6,248 bases of DNA from Desulfobacca acetoxidans (lineage in GTDB: Bacteria > Desulfobacterota > Desulfobaccia > Desulfobaccales > 0-14-0-80-60-11). Under the pieces are notes generated by a model. That model ran no database searches and was not told where the DNA came from. It saw only the letters and a program-made list of their open reading frames with translations. Position 1 is the first letter of the stretch; each line of letters starts with the position of its first letter. The translations under genes and the position numbers were made by a program. The stretch is from positions 1 to 6,248 of the forward strand of contig DYJG01000159.1 in the NCBI GenBank assembly GCA_020723225.1, read 5' to 3'. Positions 5,544 to 6,248 of the stretch are shown here, in pieces.

Positions 5544-5602
5544 TACCTATACAAAAATAGGTACAGATGAGCACTTGACAATTTTTTCCCCGTAAGTATA
5601 AT
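5544..5602 (+). promoter_or_regulatory. Sigma-70 promoter with TACCTAT-N6-ATAGGTA operator for the export gene
   Basis: A perfect -35 (TTGACA, 5575-5580) and perfect -10 (TATAAT, 5597-5602) are separated by 16 bases. A perfect inverted repeat TACCTAT (5544-5550)/ATAGGTA (5557-5563) lies 11 bases upstream of the -35, centred near -55 from a start around 5609. The first base of ATAGGTA is exactly 40 bases before that of the -10, as in the other two gaps. The core promoter is strong on its own, so the upstream repeat may modulate rather than switch it. Confidence 0.78.
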
Positions 5603-5786
5603 TTATTTCAACAATATTTCTCTCTGAAGTTAGCTAAATTGAGCAAATTCAGCTAACCATGATGAAAAATTTTTTAAAGAACTTAACATTAAATAAACAT
5701 CTACAGACTCCTCTGGGTCTTATCAGTAAGGAACAGGGGAACTCTTGTTCTGTCCCTCCAAAATATTGGCGGATGAGGATTTGCCG
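5603..5786 (+). other. Long structured 5' leader of the export gene
   Basis: About 178 transcribed, untranslated bases precede the ATG. GTTAGCT (5629-5635) pairs with AGCTAAC (5651-5657), and after one mismatch AATT pairs with AATT around a GAGCA loop. AGACTC-CTCT-GGGTCT (5705-5720) is a 6-bp hairpin with one G-U pair. GAACA (5731-5735) pairs with TGTTC (5746-5750). An A5T6 tract lies at 5665-5675. No known riboswitch is recognised, and the cyclic di-GMP aptamer core is not seen. Confidence 0.45.
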
Positions 5787-6248
5787 ATGAACTCAGGAAA
5801 ATTTTGGATGATATTTTGCAGCATCTGTTTGGGGCTGATCGGCTGCGGCGGCCCCGGGGCCCAACAGGTGCCCCCCCAACAGATCGCGGCCCAGGTGGAC
5901 TCCAAGGGCAAGCAAAGCCAGCTTCAGGAGCAGTTGTTGAAACAAGTGGCTCTGGCCTCCGCCGTCAGGGATTTCAGGGACTATAAAGTGGGTCCGGAAG
6001 ACCTGTTGGGCATCGTTTGCCTGGGTTCGGATAAGCTGAATGCCGAGGCCCGGGTCAACGGCCAGGGCGAGATCAGCATGATGCTGGTGGGGCCGGTTAA
6101 GGTGGAGGGCTTGTCCACCACTGAGATCGAGAGAAAGCTGGCCCAGATCTATAAAGCGGGAGATTATCTAACCAACCCGCAATTTACGGTAACCGTCAAG
6201 GAATTTCGCCACCAGCGGGTGGCCGTCACCGGCGCGGTTAATAAGCCG
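5787..6248 (+). CDS. Polysaccharide export outer-membrane lipoprotein (Wza/KpsD family), N-terminal part
   Basis: Predicted outer-membrane component that lets exopolysaccharide or capsule leave the cell. Only the first 154 residues are present; no stop occurs before the right edge. The N-terminus is a lipoprotein signal with lipobox LIGC (17-20); C20 would be lipidated, and glycine at +2 favours outer-membrane sorting. A Q-rich linker (26-55) leads to the polysaccharide export domain: DYKVGPEDLLGI (65-76), then ARVNGQGEISMMLVGPVKVE (88-107), GLSTTEIERKL (108-118) and PQFTVTVKEF (131-140), matching the usual order of this domain. VAVTGAVNKP (145-154) is the expected opening of the first SLBB repeat. 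GAGG (5775-5778) lies 8 bases before the ATG. It is probably the first gene of an EPS operon continuing to the right. Confidence 0.9.
   Translation, partial: MNSGKFWMIFCSICLGLIGCGGPGAQQVPPQQIAAQVDSKGKQSQLQEQLLKQVALASAVRDFRDYKVGPEDLLGIVCLGSDKLNAEARVNGQGEISMMLVGPVKVEGLSTTEIERKLAQIYKAGDYLTNPQFTVTVKEFRHQRVAVTGAVNKP

Overview
The window is GC-rich in its genes and sharply AT-rich in its three main intergenic gaps. It looks like a chromosomal segment of an anaerobic or microaerobic Gram-negative bacterium. An outer-membrane polysaccharide export lipoprotein and a periplasmic di-heme cytochrome c peroxidase imply an outer membrane and periplasm. A stand-alone IMP cyclohydrolase domain together with this style of exopolysaccharide (EPS) gene suggests the Desulfobacterota (former Deltaproteobacteria), but that placement is inference.

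Layout. (1) Positions 1-98, minus strand: the N-terminus of a pyridine-nucleotide/FAD oxidoreductase that runs off the window. (2) 99-362: a divergent gap dominated by a polypurine/polypyrimidine inverted repeat. (3) 363-1330, plus strand: a two-gene unit of the IMP cyclohydrolase half of PurH and a small unrecognised helical protein, with overlapping stop and start. (4) 1331-1686: an AT-rich promoter gap and a long leader. (5) 1687-2817: a soluble CapD/FlaA1-type nucleotide-sugar 4,6-dehydratase. (6) 2818-3256: a second AT-rich promoter gap. (7) 3257-5317: an exported, unusually long di-heme cytochrome c peroxidase-family protein, followed by a textbook intrinsic terminator. (8) 5377-5786: a third AT-rich gap packed with inverted and direct repeats, a near-consensus sigma-70 promoter and a structured leader. 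(9) 5787-6248: the first 154 residues of a Wza/KpsD-like polysaccharide export lipoprotein, probably the start of an EPS/capsule operon that continues beyond the window.

The most interesting signal lies between the genes. All three AT-rich gaps carry the 9-mer AAATAGGTA, and in each the first base of its ATAGGTA core lies exactly 40 bases upstream of the first base of a -10-like hexamer. In two gaps ATAGGTA forms an obvious inverted repeat with TACCTAT, and in the third it sits in a GGTAA-TT-TTACC palindrome. This suggests that one unidentified regulator controls the sugar dehydratase, the peroxidase and the export lipoprotein as a small regulon, linking a periplasmic redox enzyme to EPS production. 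The regulator itself is not in the window.
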